Positions 1-6,888 of a stretch of DNA of 41,632 bases are shown piece after piece. Both the position numbers and the translations under genes were made by a program. Below the pieces are notes generated by a model. That model worked only from the letters and a program-made list of their open reading frames with translations, had not been told where the DNA came from and did no database searches. This stretch comes from Novosphingobium naphthalenivorans NBRC 102051. Lineage in GTDB: Bacteria > Pseudomonadota > Alphaproteobacteria > Sphingomonadales > Sphingomonadaceae. The stretch is taken from the NCBI RefSeq assembly GCF_001590985.1, contig NZ_BCTX01000044.1:1-41632 (forward strand). The letters run 5' to 3'. Each line of letters starts with the position of its first letter. The first letter of the stretch is position 1.

Positions 1-1
1 G

Positions 2-358
2 CCCAAACCCTCCTTGAGAAAATCATCGGCGAAGGCGCCTGCGGAGCAGGTGGTGAAGGATATCCGGCGGCAGACCCGGCGGCACTTCTCGGCCGAGGAC
101 AAAATCCGCATCGTGCTCGAAGGTCTTCGCGGCGATGACAGCATTGCCGAGCTGTGCCGCAAGGAAGGGATCGCCCAGAGCCTATACTACACCTGGTCGA
201 AAGAGTTCATGGAAGCGGGCAAGCGCCGCCTGGCCGGGGACACTGCCCGTGCTGCGACCACCGGTGAGGTGCAGGACCTGCGCCGCGAGGCCCGCGCCCT
301 GAAGGAATGCCTGGCCGACCTGACGCTCGAAAACCGCTTGCTGAAAAAAGCATGATCG
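2..358 (+). pseudogene. IS3-family OrfA, cut by the window edge, orfB missing
   Basis: This is an IS3-family OrfA, the DNA-binding half of a DDE transposase. The residues RRHFSAEDKIRIVLEGL and SIAELCRKEGI form the N-terminal helix-turn-helix, followed by a heptad-like leucine region ending in LLKKA. The frame is open to the left edge, so the true start may lie outside; the first internal start is TTG at 14. The gene ends in the heptamer AAAAAAG at about 345-351, the usual IS3 slippery site for -1 frameshifting. In the -1 frame the protein continues as SMIADGGDDE and stops near 381. The orfB start (ATGAGG at 378) is lost after two or three codons, where the sequence switches to another element. 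The element cannot transpose on its own. Confidence 0.85.
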
Positions 359-382
359 CGGATGGGGGCGACGACGAATGAG

Positions 383-457
383 GTAGACGCTGCCCCGACT
401 GATCCCCAGTTCCCGTGCCTGTCGCGTCACAGGCAAGTCGTGCGAACGATCGATCAT
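383..457 (-). pseudogene. Truncated IS3-family OrfB (transposase N-terminus)
   Basis: About 25 codons of an IS3 OrfB start at ATG 457 and read MIDRSHDLPVTRQAREL, then GISRGSVY, a typical OrfB N-terminal helix-turn-helix. The ATG overlaps the orfA stop as ATGA, which suggests coupled translation. Homology ends at about 383-385, where the frame runs into the other IS fragment on the opposite strand. The integrase (DDE) core is therefore absent and no transposase can be made. The bases GTA at 383-385 fit both elements. Confidence 0.8.
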
Positions 458-768
458 CGCTTTGCGCTCGGCAACAGACCGGCCTTCCCGAGCGCGCCGG
501 CCAAAAAATCGTTCGCCAGCGTCAATTCCCCGATCTTGGCGTGCAGCGTCTTCACGTCCACCGCCGGTTCGGCCGCTTCCGCCGCGCTGTCGGCGCCGAA
601 AACTCCGGCCGCCCCCTCCAGCAACTGCGTGCGCCACGTCGTGATCTGGTTGGGATGCACATCGAACAGCTGTGCCAGCTCGGCCAGCGTCTTCTCGCCC
701 TTCACGGCAGCCAGCGCCACCTTCGCCTTGAATGCCGGGCTGTGGTTCCGGCGAGGTCGTCTGCTCAT
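454..768 (-). CDS. IS3-family OrfA of a second, 3'-truncated element
   Basis: This 104-residue protein begins MSRRPRRNHSPAFKAKVALA and continues with ELAQLFDVHPNQITTWR, an IS3-family OrfA helix-turn-helix. A C-terminal coiled region follows (KTLHAKIGELTLANDFLAGAL). ATG 768 was chosen because family members start at this point and the preceding in-frame residues look non-coding. The gene is intact but its orfB partner is cut after about 25 codons, so the element is inactive unless helped in trans. The protein is not closely similar to the OrfA at the left edge, so two different IS3 subgroups meet here. Confidence 0.85.
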   Translation of the reverse strand: MSRRPRRNHSPAFKAKVALAAVKGEKTLAELAQLFDVHPNQITTWRTQLLEGAAGVFGADSAAEAAEPAVDVKTLHAKIGELTLANDFLAGALGKAGLLPSAKR

Positions 769-860
769 CTCTACTCCTGTCAGGCTGCCTTCATGGCCGC
801 CGCAAGGCAGAAAATCCACTTATCCCACTGCCCAGATTCTTCAGGCCACCTCTCGGGAAG

Positions 861-1739
861 GGGTATTGGCGGACGCCTGGCATCCATAGCGAGGAACAGG
901 TTGAAGGCTGGCGCGCGATAGCCGGTGCCGTGCACGGCCAAGGCGGCAAGATCGTAATGCAGCTCATGCATGTCGGCCGCGCCGCCGTCCAAGCCAACAA
1001 GGACGCGGACGCCGAGACGGTTGCGCCGTCGGCCATTCGCTGCCCGGATCCGATTTTCGGGCCGGACGGTGAGCCGATGCAAACAGTCATGCCGCGGGCA
1101 TTGGCAACGGATGAGATTACCAGCGTGACCGACGAATATGTCCGCGCTGCCAAAAACGCGGTCCGTGCCGGGATGGATGGGGTCGAACTGCACTGTGCCA
1201 GCGGCTATCTGCCGATGCAGTTCCTGTCCTCCAACACCAACCAGCGCACCGACCGCTATGGCGGTTCGGTAGAAAACCGGGTGCGCTTCGTGGCCGAGAC
1301 GCTGGAAGCTCTGGCAGCGGCCGTCGGGCCCGGCCGGGTAGGCTTTCGCATTTGCCCAGGGGTCGCGTTCAATGGCATGGCCGACGCGGATCCTGCCGGA
1401 ACTTACGAGGCCTTGCTGAAGGCGGTGGATGGGCTCGGCCTTGCCTATGTCCACCTGATCCACATCCCCAATTCCGGCTTTGACGCGCTCGATCTCGTTC
1501 GTGCCAACTGGAGCGGGCCGGTCATCGAAAATAACGGGCTGACGCAGGAAAAGGCGCAGGCGCTGCTGGCCGAAGGCAAGGCCGATGCGGTCTCGTTCGG
1601 CTATCCCTTCATCGCCAACCCGGATCTGGTGGAGCGTTTTCGCAGTGGAGCTGCGCTGGCCCGCGCCCACAACGAGACTTTCTACACCGGCCAGGGCGAT
1701 GATGCCCGCGGTTATACCGATTACCCGGCGCTGGGCTGA
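861..1739 (+). pseudogene. Old Yellow Enzyme family oxidoreductase, N-terminus missing
   Basis: This is an FMN-dependent ene-reductase of the OYE/NemA family, which reduces activated C=C bonds with NAD(P)H. Recognisable sequence begins at GYWRTPGIHSEEQVEGW (about 861). It continues through QLMHVGRAA, DGVELHCASGYLPMQFL, the SNTNQRTDRYGGSVENR signature, ICPG, the FMN-phosphate region KADAVSFGYPFIANPDLV and a YTDYPAL C-terminus. About 290 residues remain of a usual 360 or so. The first beta strands, with early FMN contacts, are gone and replaced by IS-derived sequence, and the frame has no credible start before the IS. In classical OYE the substrate-binding pair is H-x-x-N; here it is HCAS, so Asn is replaced by Ser. 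It probably led the operon with the SDR genes that follow. Confidence 0.8.
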
Positions 1740-1772
1740 AACGACAATAACAGGATCGAGAGGAGGATATAG

Positions 1773-2564
1773 ATGAGCAGGACACTCGAAGGGCGGGTCG
1801 CGCTTGTCACGGGCGGCGGCCAGGGGGTGGGGCAGGGCATCGCCCGGGCGCTCGCCGCAGCCGGATCGCATGTCGTGATCGCGCAGCGCAAAGCCGGGCA
1901 GGGTGAGGGCGAGGCCGCTCATCTGCGCGATACCTACGGTGTCGAAAGCTTCTTCATCCAGACCGATGTCACTCGCCGCGAGCAGGTGGATGCCATGGTT
2001 CAGGCCGTGCTCGACCGCTTCGGCAAGCTGGAAGTTCTGGTCAACAATGCCGGCGCCAGTTTTCCCAAGAAGCTGGAAAACCACACCGACGAGGACATGG
2101 AAGACGCGTTTGCGCTCAACTACTTTTCGGTGTTCTGGGCGATGCGGGCCGCCTTCCCGGCGATGAAGGCGCAGGGCTTCGGGCGGATCATCAATCTTGG
2201 TCCGCTCAATGGCGTCAACGCGCACCTCTTCACTGCGGCATACAATGCCAGCAAGGAAGCGGTGCGCACATTGACCCGGACAGCCGCTGCGGAATGGGGC
2301 GGATACGGCATTACGGCCAATACCATTTGCCCTGCAGCGCTCAGCCCGCAGGCGCGCGAATATTTCGATGCCAATCCGGAGATGACCAAGGCGCTGTTGC
2401 AGAACATCCCGGCGGGCCGTTTCGGCGATGCGCAGGCGGATATCGGGCCTCTGGCCGTGTTCCTCGCCAGCGACGGCAGTGCCTATTACACCGGCAACAC
2501 GATGTTCGCCGATGGCGGCGGGCACATCAATGGCGTTCCCTGGCGTCCCCAGGTCGAGGATTGA
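1773..2564 (+). CDS. SDR-family oxidoreductase with atypical active site
   Basis: A 263-residue short-chain dehydrogenase/reductase. The Rossmann motif TGGGQGVGQG lies at residues 13-22, NNAG at 91-94 and the catalytic YNASK at 157-161. The residue 13 before the Tyr, normally the catalytic Ser, is Pro144 (NLGPLNG). This could weaken classical carbonyl reduction or mark a divergent subfamily. The C-terminus has the usual DGGGHINGVPW ending. The start is well supported by GAGGAGG upstream of ATG 1773. It lies 33 bases after the OYE remnant and 10 bases before the next SDR, so it sits in one transcription unit. The substrate is unknown; the OYE and SDR company suggests catabolism of a cyclic or unsaturated compound. 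Confidence 0.85.
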   Translation: MSRTLEGRVALVTGGGQGVGQGIARALAAAGSHVVIAQRKAGQGEGEAAHLRDTYGVESFFIQTDVTRREQVDAMVQAVLDRFGKLEVLVNNAGASFPKKLENHTDEDMEDAFALNYFSVFWAMRAAFPAMKAQGFGRIINLGPLNGVNAHLFTAAYNASKEAVRTLTRTAAAEWGGYGITANTICPAALSPQAREYFDANPEMTKALLQNIPAGRFGDAQADIGPLAVFLASDGSAYYTGNTMFADGGGHINGVPWRPQVED

Positions 2565-2574
2565 GGAGAGGAAC

Positions 2575-3372
2575 ATGGAACGCTTGAAGGGAAAACGCGC
2601 CGTGGTCACCGGGGGCGCGCAGGGCATCGGGGCTGCCATAGCGCGGCGTCTTGCCGAGGAAGGCGCACGCGTCGCCATCCTCGATCTCAATGCCGGCGCG
2701 GCTTCGGCTGTCTTGCCCGCTCCGCATATCGGGATCGGTTGCGATGTCGCCGACAGCGCATCGGTCGATAGCGCCTTTGCGCAGGTGAAGGCGCAATTCG
2801 GCGGTGTCGATGTCTTGGTGAACAATGCCGGTATCGGCAGCACCGAAGGCGACGGCATGGACAAGTTCTATGCCGCTCAGGCCGAACGGGCGGCCGGATC
2901 ACAGGTATTTGCCGACCAGACGATTTACTGCGCGGACGATGCCTGGGCGCGTGTGCTTGCGATTTCATTGAATGGCGCATTCTGGTGCAGCAGGGCTGCC
3001 GTCCGCCTTATGGCGGAAGAAGGCATCGGCGGGTCGATCGTTAACATCGGGTCCACTGCGGCGGTGAAGGGCAATGGGCCGATACCGTACTGCGTGGCCA
3101 AGGCCGGGATCATCGGGATGACACGGTCCATGGCCCGTGAACTGGCCGACCGGGGGATCCGCGTCAACGCAGTGAACCCCGGCGCGACCCGGACACCCCT
3201 CTATGCCAATATTCCCGAGGAAACCCGCCAGGCCATAGCGGATGATTGCCTGATGAAGCGCCTTGCCGATCCGGCGGAAGTTGCCGGTGCGGTCGCCTTC
3301 CTCGCCGGAGCTGACGGCAGTTACGCAACCGGCAGTGTCGTAACGGTCAATGGCCGTGCGTGGTTCGACTGA
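2575..3372 (+). CDS. SDR-family oxidoreductase
   Basis: A 265-residue classical SDR. TGGAQGIG (residues 12-19) binds the dinucleotide, NNAG is at 83-86, and the active site contains Ser160, Tyr172 and Lys176 (YCVAK). Ser to Tyr spacing is 12 rather than the usual 13. An extra segment of about 35 residues follows NNAG (GDGMDKFYAAQAERAAGSQ and onward), longer than in FabG-like proteins and likely to shape the substrate pocket. The start at ATG 2575 is preceded by GAGGAGAGG; a longer upstream reading frame is a shadow of the previous gene. It lies 10 bases after the preceding SDR, so co-transcription is likely. An acidic residue after the second strand (ILDLN) favours NAD over NADP, as inferred from family rules. 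Confidence 0.87.
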   Translation: MERLKGKRAVVTGGAQGIGAAIARRLAEEGARVAILDLNAGAASAVLPAPHIGIGCDVADSASVDSAFAQVKAQFGGVDVLVNNAGIGSTEGDGMDKFYAAQAERAAGSQVFADQTIYCADDAWARVLAISLNGAFWCSRAAVRLMAEEGIGGSIVNIGSTAAVKGNGPIPYCVAKAGIIGMTRSMARELADRGIRVNAVNPGATRTPLYANIPEETRQAIADDCLMKRLADPAEVAGAVAFLAGADGSYATGSVVTVNGRAWFD

Positions 3373-3430
3373 CGGGCAATCGTCAATTCGCAGACCCAAA
3401 TTCAAAAATGAGGAAAAGAGGCATTCGGCG

Positions 3431-4180
3431 ATGGAATTGAACGGAAAAGTGGCAATCATCACCGGCGCGGCCCGCGGCGTGGCGAAAGGGGTCGCGGCCG
3501 CTTTCGTCAAGGCGGGGGCAAATGTCGTGATCGTTGATCGGGATCAGGAACTGGGCCAAAAAGCCGAGGCGCAATTGGGCGAACATGGCAATGTGGCGTT
3601 CGTCGCGATGGATCTGTGCCGCCATGAAGAGCTGCCAGCGATAATCGACCTGGCGATCGGCCGTTTCGGCAAGCTGGATGTGCTTGTAAATGCAGCCCAG
3701 GCCTCGCGTCAGCTTCGCCTTGACGAGACAAGCGTCGAGGATGCGAGGATTGCCTTCGATACCGGATTCTGGCCAACCTTCATTCTCATGAAGGCGGCTT
3801 ATCCGTATCTGGTGAAAACCAGAGGATCCGTCATCAATTTCGGCAGCGGCGTCGGTTTTACAGGTGCCCCCACGCAGGCATCCTATGCCGCCGCGAAAGA
3901 GGCGATCCGGGCCATTTCGAAAGTCGCAACCAATGAGTGGGGGCCGGACGGAGTGCGTGTGAACGTGATCTGTCCCTTTGCCAACTCGGAAGGCGTGCAG
4001 GCGTGGGCCGAATATGATCCGCAGGGCTATGCCAGGCAGATCGATAACGTTGCCCTGCGCCGCATTGGGGACTGCGAGACGGATATCGGTGCCGCCGCCG
4101 TGTTTCTCGCAAGTGACGCGGCGTCATATATCACCGGCCAGACGTTGATGGTGGATGGCGGACAGACGAAAACCAATTAG
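3431..4180 (+). CDS. Divergent SDR-family protein
   Basis: A 249-residue SDR. The glycine-rich loop reads TGAARGVAKG (11-20), so the third Gly of TGxxxGxG is Ala18. The structural NNAG motif is degenerate (NAAQ at 87-90). The catalytic residues remain: Ser139, Tyr152 and Lys156 (YAAAK). IVDRD at the end of the second strand suggests NAD. The start at ATG 3431 is preceded by GAGGAAAAGAGG. It is the last gene of the OYE-SDR group, 58 bases after the previous SDR, and ends about 25 bases before the convergent anti-sigma gene. No substrate can be assigned. Confidence 0.85.
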   Translation: MELNGKVAIITGAARGVAKGVAAAFVKAGANVVIVDRDQELGQKAEAQLGEHGNVAFVAMDLCRHEELPAIIDLAIGRFGKLDVLVNAAQASRQLRLDETSVEDARIAFDTGFWPTFILMKAAYPYLVKTRGSVINFGSGVGFTGAPTQASYAAAKEAIRAISKVATNEWGPDGVRVNVICPFANSEGVQAWAEYDPQGYARQIDNVALRRIGDCETDIGAAAVFLASDAASYITGQTLMVDGGQTKTN

Positions 4181-4205
4181 GCCGATTTCGCATTCGCCGA
4201 CTATC

Positions 4206-4952
4206 TTACTTTCCCCAAGCCTTTGACCGAACCGCCTTTTCCGCTGCCGCATCGAGCGGATCGCCTGCGGCCATGTCTTGCGCGGCTGCCAGAAGCGCGC
4301 TTTCGGGCGAGCCTGCCTGGCGATATTCGCCAGTCTGGCGCTGACCGCTCGCGATCACGCGTTCGAGCATCCAGTCCCCATCTTCCTTGCACGCGATGCC
4401 GGCCGCCGTGCCGTTCTCGAACACGCGGCAGTAATCGCCACCCTTGCGCTGGAAGCTGACAAGGATGCGGAGCGGGCCGTTTCCGCCCTGTGCCGATGCG
4501 AGCTGGTTTTCGAGGCCCTTGGCCAGCCTTCCCGAAGCGACCAGCGCGCCGTTCTTTTCCGCGACCGGGCCACCCGGCTGCAACTGCGTGCCCAGCATCA
4601 GGCCCAGCACCAGTGAGGCGGCAATGGCCATGCCGCTGCCCCAGCGTTGCATGAATGGACGCTTGCCGGACTCTGTGCCGCTTTCGCGCTCTGCGCGCGC
4701 TGCGGCCAGACTGACGACTTTGCGTTCGTCTTCCTGTACGGCGGCAGCGATCATGGCTGCGAGAGCATCGGGCACGGGCTCTTCGGCGACCGGATTCAGA
4801 TGACCTTGCAGGGCTTCGCGCAGGCGCCGTTCGGCGGCCAGCCGTTGGGCCAGCGCGGGATCGGCCGCAATCGCCGCTGCCACGCGCGCAGCGTCTGCCG
4901 CAGGCAATTCACCGTCTGCATAGGCCATCAGCTCTTCGGGCGTTACGCTCAT
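4206..4952 (-). CDS. Anti-sigma factor, single-pass membrane protein
   Basis: A 248-residue protein. The N-terminal MSVTPEELMAYADGELPA resembles the sigma-binding start of many anti-sigma factors. A Zn-binding HxxxCxxC motif is absent, so redox control through zinc is unlikely. One membrane segment lies at about 105-123 (GMAIAASLVLGLMLGTQL). The C-terminal half of about 125 residues would lie in the periplasm and contains two Cys (GGDYCRVFENG and GIACKEDG) that could form a disulfide. Its ATG overlaps the sigma-factor stop by four bases (ATGA), so the two proteins are likely made together. It should hold the ECF sigma factor at the membrane until an envelope signal arrives. The function is inferred from context and topology. 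Confidence 0.85.
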   Translation of the reverse strand: MSVTPEELMAYADGELPAADAARVAAAIAADPALAQRLAAERRLREALQGHLNPVAEEPVPDALAAMIAAAVQEDERKVVSLAAARAERESGTESGKRPFMQRWGSGMAIAASLVLGLMLGTQLQPGGPVAEKNGALVASGRLAKGLENQLASAQGGNGPLRILVSFQRKGGDYCRVFENGTAAGIACKEDGDWMLERVIASGQRQTGEYRQAGSPESALLAAAQDMAAGDPLDAAAEKAVRSKAWGK

Positions 4953-5440
4953 GCCGCTTCTCCCAATTCCTTGAGCAGCGCTTCGCGCCCGCGTCCCAGC
5001 CGGGACGTCAATGTGCCCTGTGGTACTCCGATGATCTCGGCCGCTTCCTTGTAGGCAAAGCCTTCCACCAGCACGAGCACAACCGCCTCGCGCTGCTCTT
5101 CCGGCAGGCGGGCAAGGGCACGGCCGACATTCCCCAGCTCCACCAGATTCTCGGCTTCGTGGTGCGCGGCATTACCTACGTTCATGCCTTCGTCCTCATG
5201 GACGAATGTCTGTGAACGCCGTTTTCTCGCCCTTGTCTCGTCAATCCACTGATTGCGCATGATCCTGTATACCCAAGCATCGAGCCGCGTGCCTTCCTGC
5301 CACTGCTGACGGGATTTCAGGGCGCGCTCTATGGTTTGCTGGCACAGATCGTCGGCATCCGCCGCATCGTGGGTCAGGCCGCGGGCGAAGCGCCGCAGGC
5401 GCGGCAGCAACGCAGTCAGATCCTCACAGAAGCGGTTCAT
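4949..5440 (-). CDS. ECF-family RNA polymerase sigma factor
   Basis: A 163-residue group IV sigma factor. Region 2 spans residues 1-75 (ADDLCQQTIERAL, then LDAWVYRIMRNQWIDETRARKR, the -10 recognition helix). Region 4 spans about 105-160 (ALARLPEEQREAVVLVLVEG and YKEAAEIIGVPQGTLTSRLGRGR, the -35-binding helix-turn-helix). ATG 5440 was chosen over an in-frame start at 5494 because the longer form would run through the palindromic promoter region and adds no conserved sequence. It is translationally coupled to the downstream anti-sigma gene and divergent from the S8 peptidase. The 13-bp palindrome 24 bases upstream suggests autoregulation. Confidence 0.9.
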   Translation of the reverse strand: MNRFCEDLTALLPRLRRFARGLTHDAADADDLCQQTIERALKSRQQWQEGTRLDAWVYRIMRNQWIDETRARKRRSQTFVHEDEGMNVGNAAHHEAENLVELGNVGRALARLPEEQREAVVLVLVEGFAYKEAAEIIGVPQGTLTSRLGRGREALLKELGEAA

Positions 5441-5463
5441 ATCCACCAACTTATCTTGCCTTG

Positions 5464-5497
5464 GGGATGAAACGGATGAAGGCGTCCGTTTCATCCC
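5464..5497. promoter_or_regulatory. Palindromic candidate bidirectional ECF promoter/operator
   Basis: A perfect 13-bp inverted repeat (gggatgaaacgga, 8-base spacer, tccgtttcatccc) lies between the divergent sigma-factor and protease genes. Read rightward it gives tgaaac (5468-5473), 13 bases, then cgtttc (5487-5492); by symmetry the leftward reading is identical. The same layout, tgaaag-N13-cgttcc, occurs at 6801-6825 before the Gly-rich gene. Expected transcripts would have short leaders, about 30 bases to the protease ATG and about 20 to the sigma ATG. Most known ECF promoters have a spacer nearer 16, so the site could instead be an operator. The promoter role is inference. Confidence 0.6.
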
Positions 5498-5530
5498 TGA
5501 GTGCTACGAATTTTGGTATGGGACAAGGCC

Positions 5531-6778
5531 ATGGGCAAAGAGACAACAACGCACTGGGTGATTGCGGCGGCACTGCTGGCCCTTGCTGCGCCCCCCGTGC
5601 GGGCTCAGCTTGGCGGCATCCTGCCGGTCGATCCGCTGGGCACGGTCGATCAGGTTCGCGAGACAGTACGCGATCTGACTGACACCACGCTCGCGCCGGC
5701 CGAGGCTGCCGTGGGTGATGCACGCCAGCTTGCGCAGAACCGCCTGAAACGCCTGACCCGATTTGTCTCGAACAACCGGGACGCGGTCGAATGGGACGAC
5801 CGGCACCAGGCCGCCGTGCGCGGCGAAGTGCTGCTGCTCGATCCCGATCCGGAAGCGATCGGAGTGGCTCGCAGGGCCGGATATGCCGTACTGGAGCAAG
5901 GCCGCGTTGAAGGGCTCGATGTGCCTTACGCGCGCTTGCGCGTGCCTGATGGCAAGCCGCTTGCCCGTGCGCTCAAGGATTTGCGCAAGGCACTGCCGGG
6001 GCGAGACATATGCGCCGACCAGATCCATTTTCAGGCGGGCAAGGCATTGGATGTCTCTCATGCAAAGGGCTCATCCGGAGCCCTGCCGCGCGGCGGTACG
6101 GTGGGGGTGATCGATGGTGGCATCGGCGAGTCCGAGCGGCTTGCTGCACAGCGCGGCTTCGCAAACGGGGCACCCAGGACCAGCGAACATGCCTCGGCCA
6201 TCGCCTCACTTCTGACCGGGGCCGGTACGGCGCACATTTATGGCGCGGACGTATACGGCACCGATCCGGCGGGCGGTAATGCACTGGCCATCGCAAGAGC
6301 GCTTGGCTGGATGCAGCAACAGGGCGTGCCGGTAGTTTCGATCAGCCTCGTCGGCCCCGCTAATCCGCTGCTGGCGCGGGCGATAGACGCGGCCCGCAGG
6401 AAGGGCATGGTGGTGGTTGCTGCCGTCGGGAATGACGGCGCGGCTGCACCTCCGGCCTATCCGGCCTCCTATCCCGGGGTGATCGCAGTGACCGGGGTTG
6501 ATGGCGCCGGCCGTGTACTGATCGAGGCCGGGCGCGCCGCACATCTCGATTATGCCGCACCGGGCGCGGACATGTCTGCGTTAGTGCCCGGCAAGGGCAG
6601 GATGGATTTGCGTGGAACCTCCTTTGCAGCCCCTCTGGCAGCCTCCCGCATAGCTGCCCGGCGGATGGAGCCCGGCAGCGTTACCGTGGCGTTGAAAGCC
6701 GTGGATTCGGAGGCAGTCGCAGCGTCGCGCAGGACCGGGCGCGGGATCGTCTGCAACATCTGCCGCTCGGGTCTCTGA
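5531..6778 (+). CDS. Secreted subtilisin-like (S8) serine protease
   Basis: A 415-residue exported protease. A signal peptide spans residues 1-25 (hydrophobic WVIAAALLALAAPP, cleavage after VRA, mature start QLGG). About 160 residues of pro- or regulatory domain follow. The S8 domain has Asp195 (GVIDGGI), His220 (EHASAIASL), the oxyanion Asn301 (AVGNDG) and Ser364 (GTSFAAP), so the triad is complete. The His motif lacks the usual HGT, and DGG replaces DTG or DSG. ATG 5531 has GGACAAGG upstream; an earlier in-frame GTG at 5501 would add residues before the signal peptide. It is divergent from the ECF sigma/anti-sigma operon across a shared palindrome, and is thus a likely target. It may cleave the anti-sigma factor or envelope proteins (inference). 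Confidence 0.88.
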   Translation: MGKETTTHWVIAAALLALAAPPVRAQLGGILPVDPLGTVDQVRETVRDLTDTTLAPAEAAVGDARQLAQNRLKRLTRFVSNNRDAVEWDDRHQAAVRGEVLLLDPDPEAIGVARRAGYAVLEQGRVEGLDVPYARLRVPDGKPLARALKDLRKALPGRDICADQIHFQAGKALDVSHAKGSSGALPRGGTVGVIDGGIGESERLAAQRGFANGAPRTSEHASAIASLLTGAGTAHIYGADVYGTDPAGGNALAIARALGWMQQQGVPVVSISLVGPANPLLARAIDAARRKGMVVVAAVGNDGAAAPPAYPASYPGVIAVTGVDGAGRVLIEAGRAAHLDYAAPGADMSALVPGKGRMDLRGTSFAAPLAASRIAARRMEPGSVTVALKAVDSEAVAASRRTGRGIVCNICRSGL

Positions 6779-6800
6779 AATTTTTTCCTCCTTTTACGGA

Positions 6801-6825
6801 TGAAAGTGAAAGGGCCGCTCGTTCC
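6801..6825 (+). promoter_or_regulatory. Candidate ECF promoter of the Gly-rich gene
   Basis: The sequence tgaaag, 13 bases, cgttcc matches the element in the sigma/protease intergenic palindrome in both half-sites and in spacing, and is preceded by cgga in both places. Here it is not palindromic, which argues that the direct tgaaa-N13-cgtt layout, not the symmetry, is the conserved part. It lies 63 bases before the start of the Gly-rich protein. Assignment to the local ECF sigma factor is inference. Confidence 0.5.
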
Positions 6826-6888
6826 TTCCCACAGACCGCCCGGGGGCAAGCCTCCAGGCCAGAAACAGAAGAGGAATGGAGCGAGATC

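Larger units (their letters stand above)
382..845 (-). mobile_element. Partial IS3-family element (5' part only)
   Basis: The fragment comprises orfA, the first codons of orfB and the upstream terminal region. Reading on the minus strand, the outer end should lie just beyond the orfA leader. A TG-starting sequence, tgggcagtgggataagtgg, begins at 834 and is a candidate terminal repeat, but the exact end could lie anywhere between about 834 and 860. The inner end at about 383 abuts the other IS fragment. The outer end borders a decapitated OYE gene, so this element or a deletion starting from it removed the OYE 5' end. No target-site duplication could be recognised. Confidence 0.6.

Noticed and set aside
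834..870. Continuation of the OYE reading leftward in another frame (QATSREG)
   Set aside because: A few residues could fit an OYE segment after a frameshift, but the match is too short to separate from chance next to an IS end.
780..2864. 694-codon open frame on the minus strand opposite the OYE and SDR genes
   Set aside because: It is a shadow frame: the plus-strand genes have clear family motifs, while this frame has none and exists because GC-rich coding sequence leaves few stops on the other strand.
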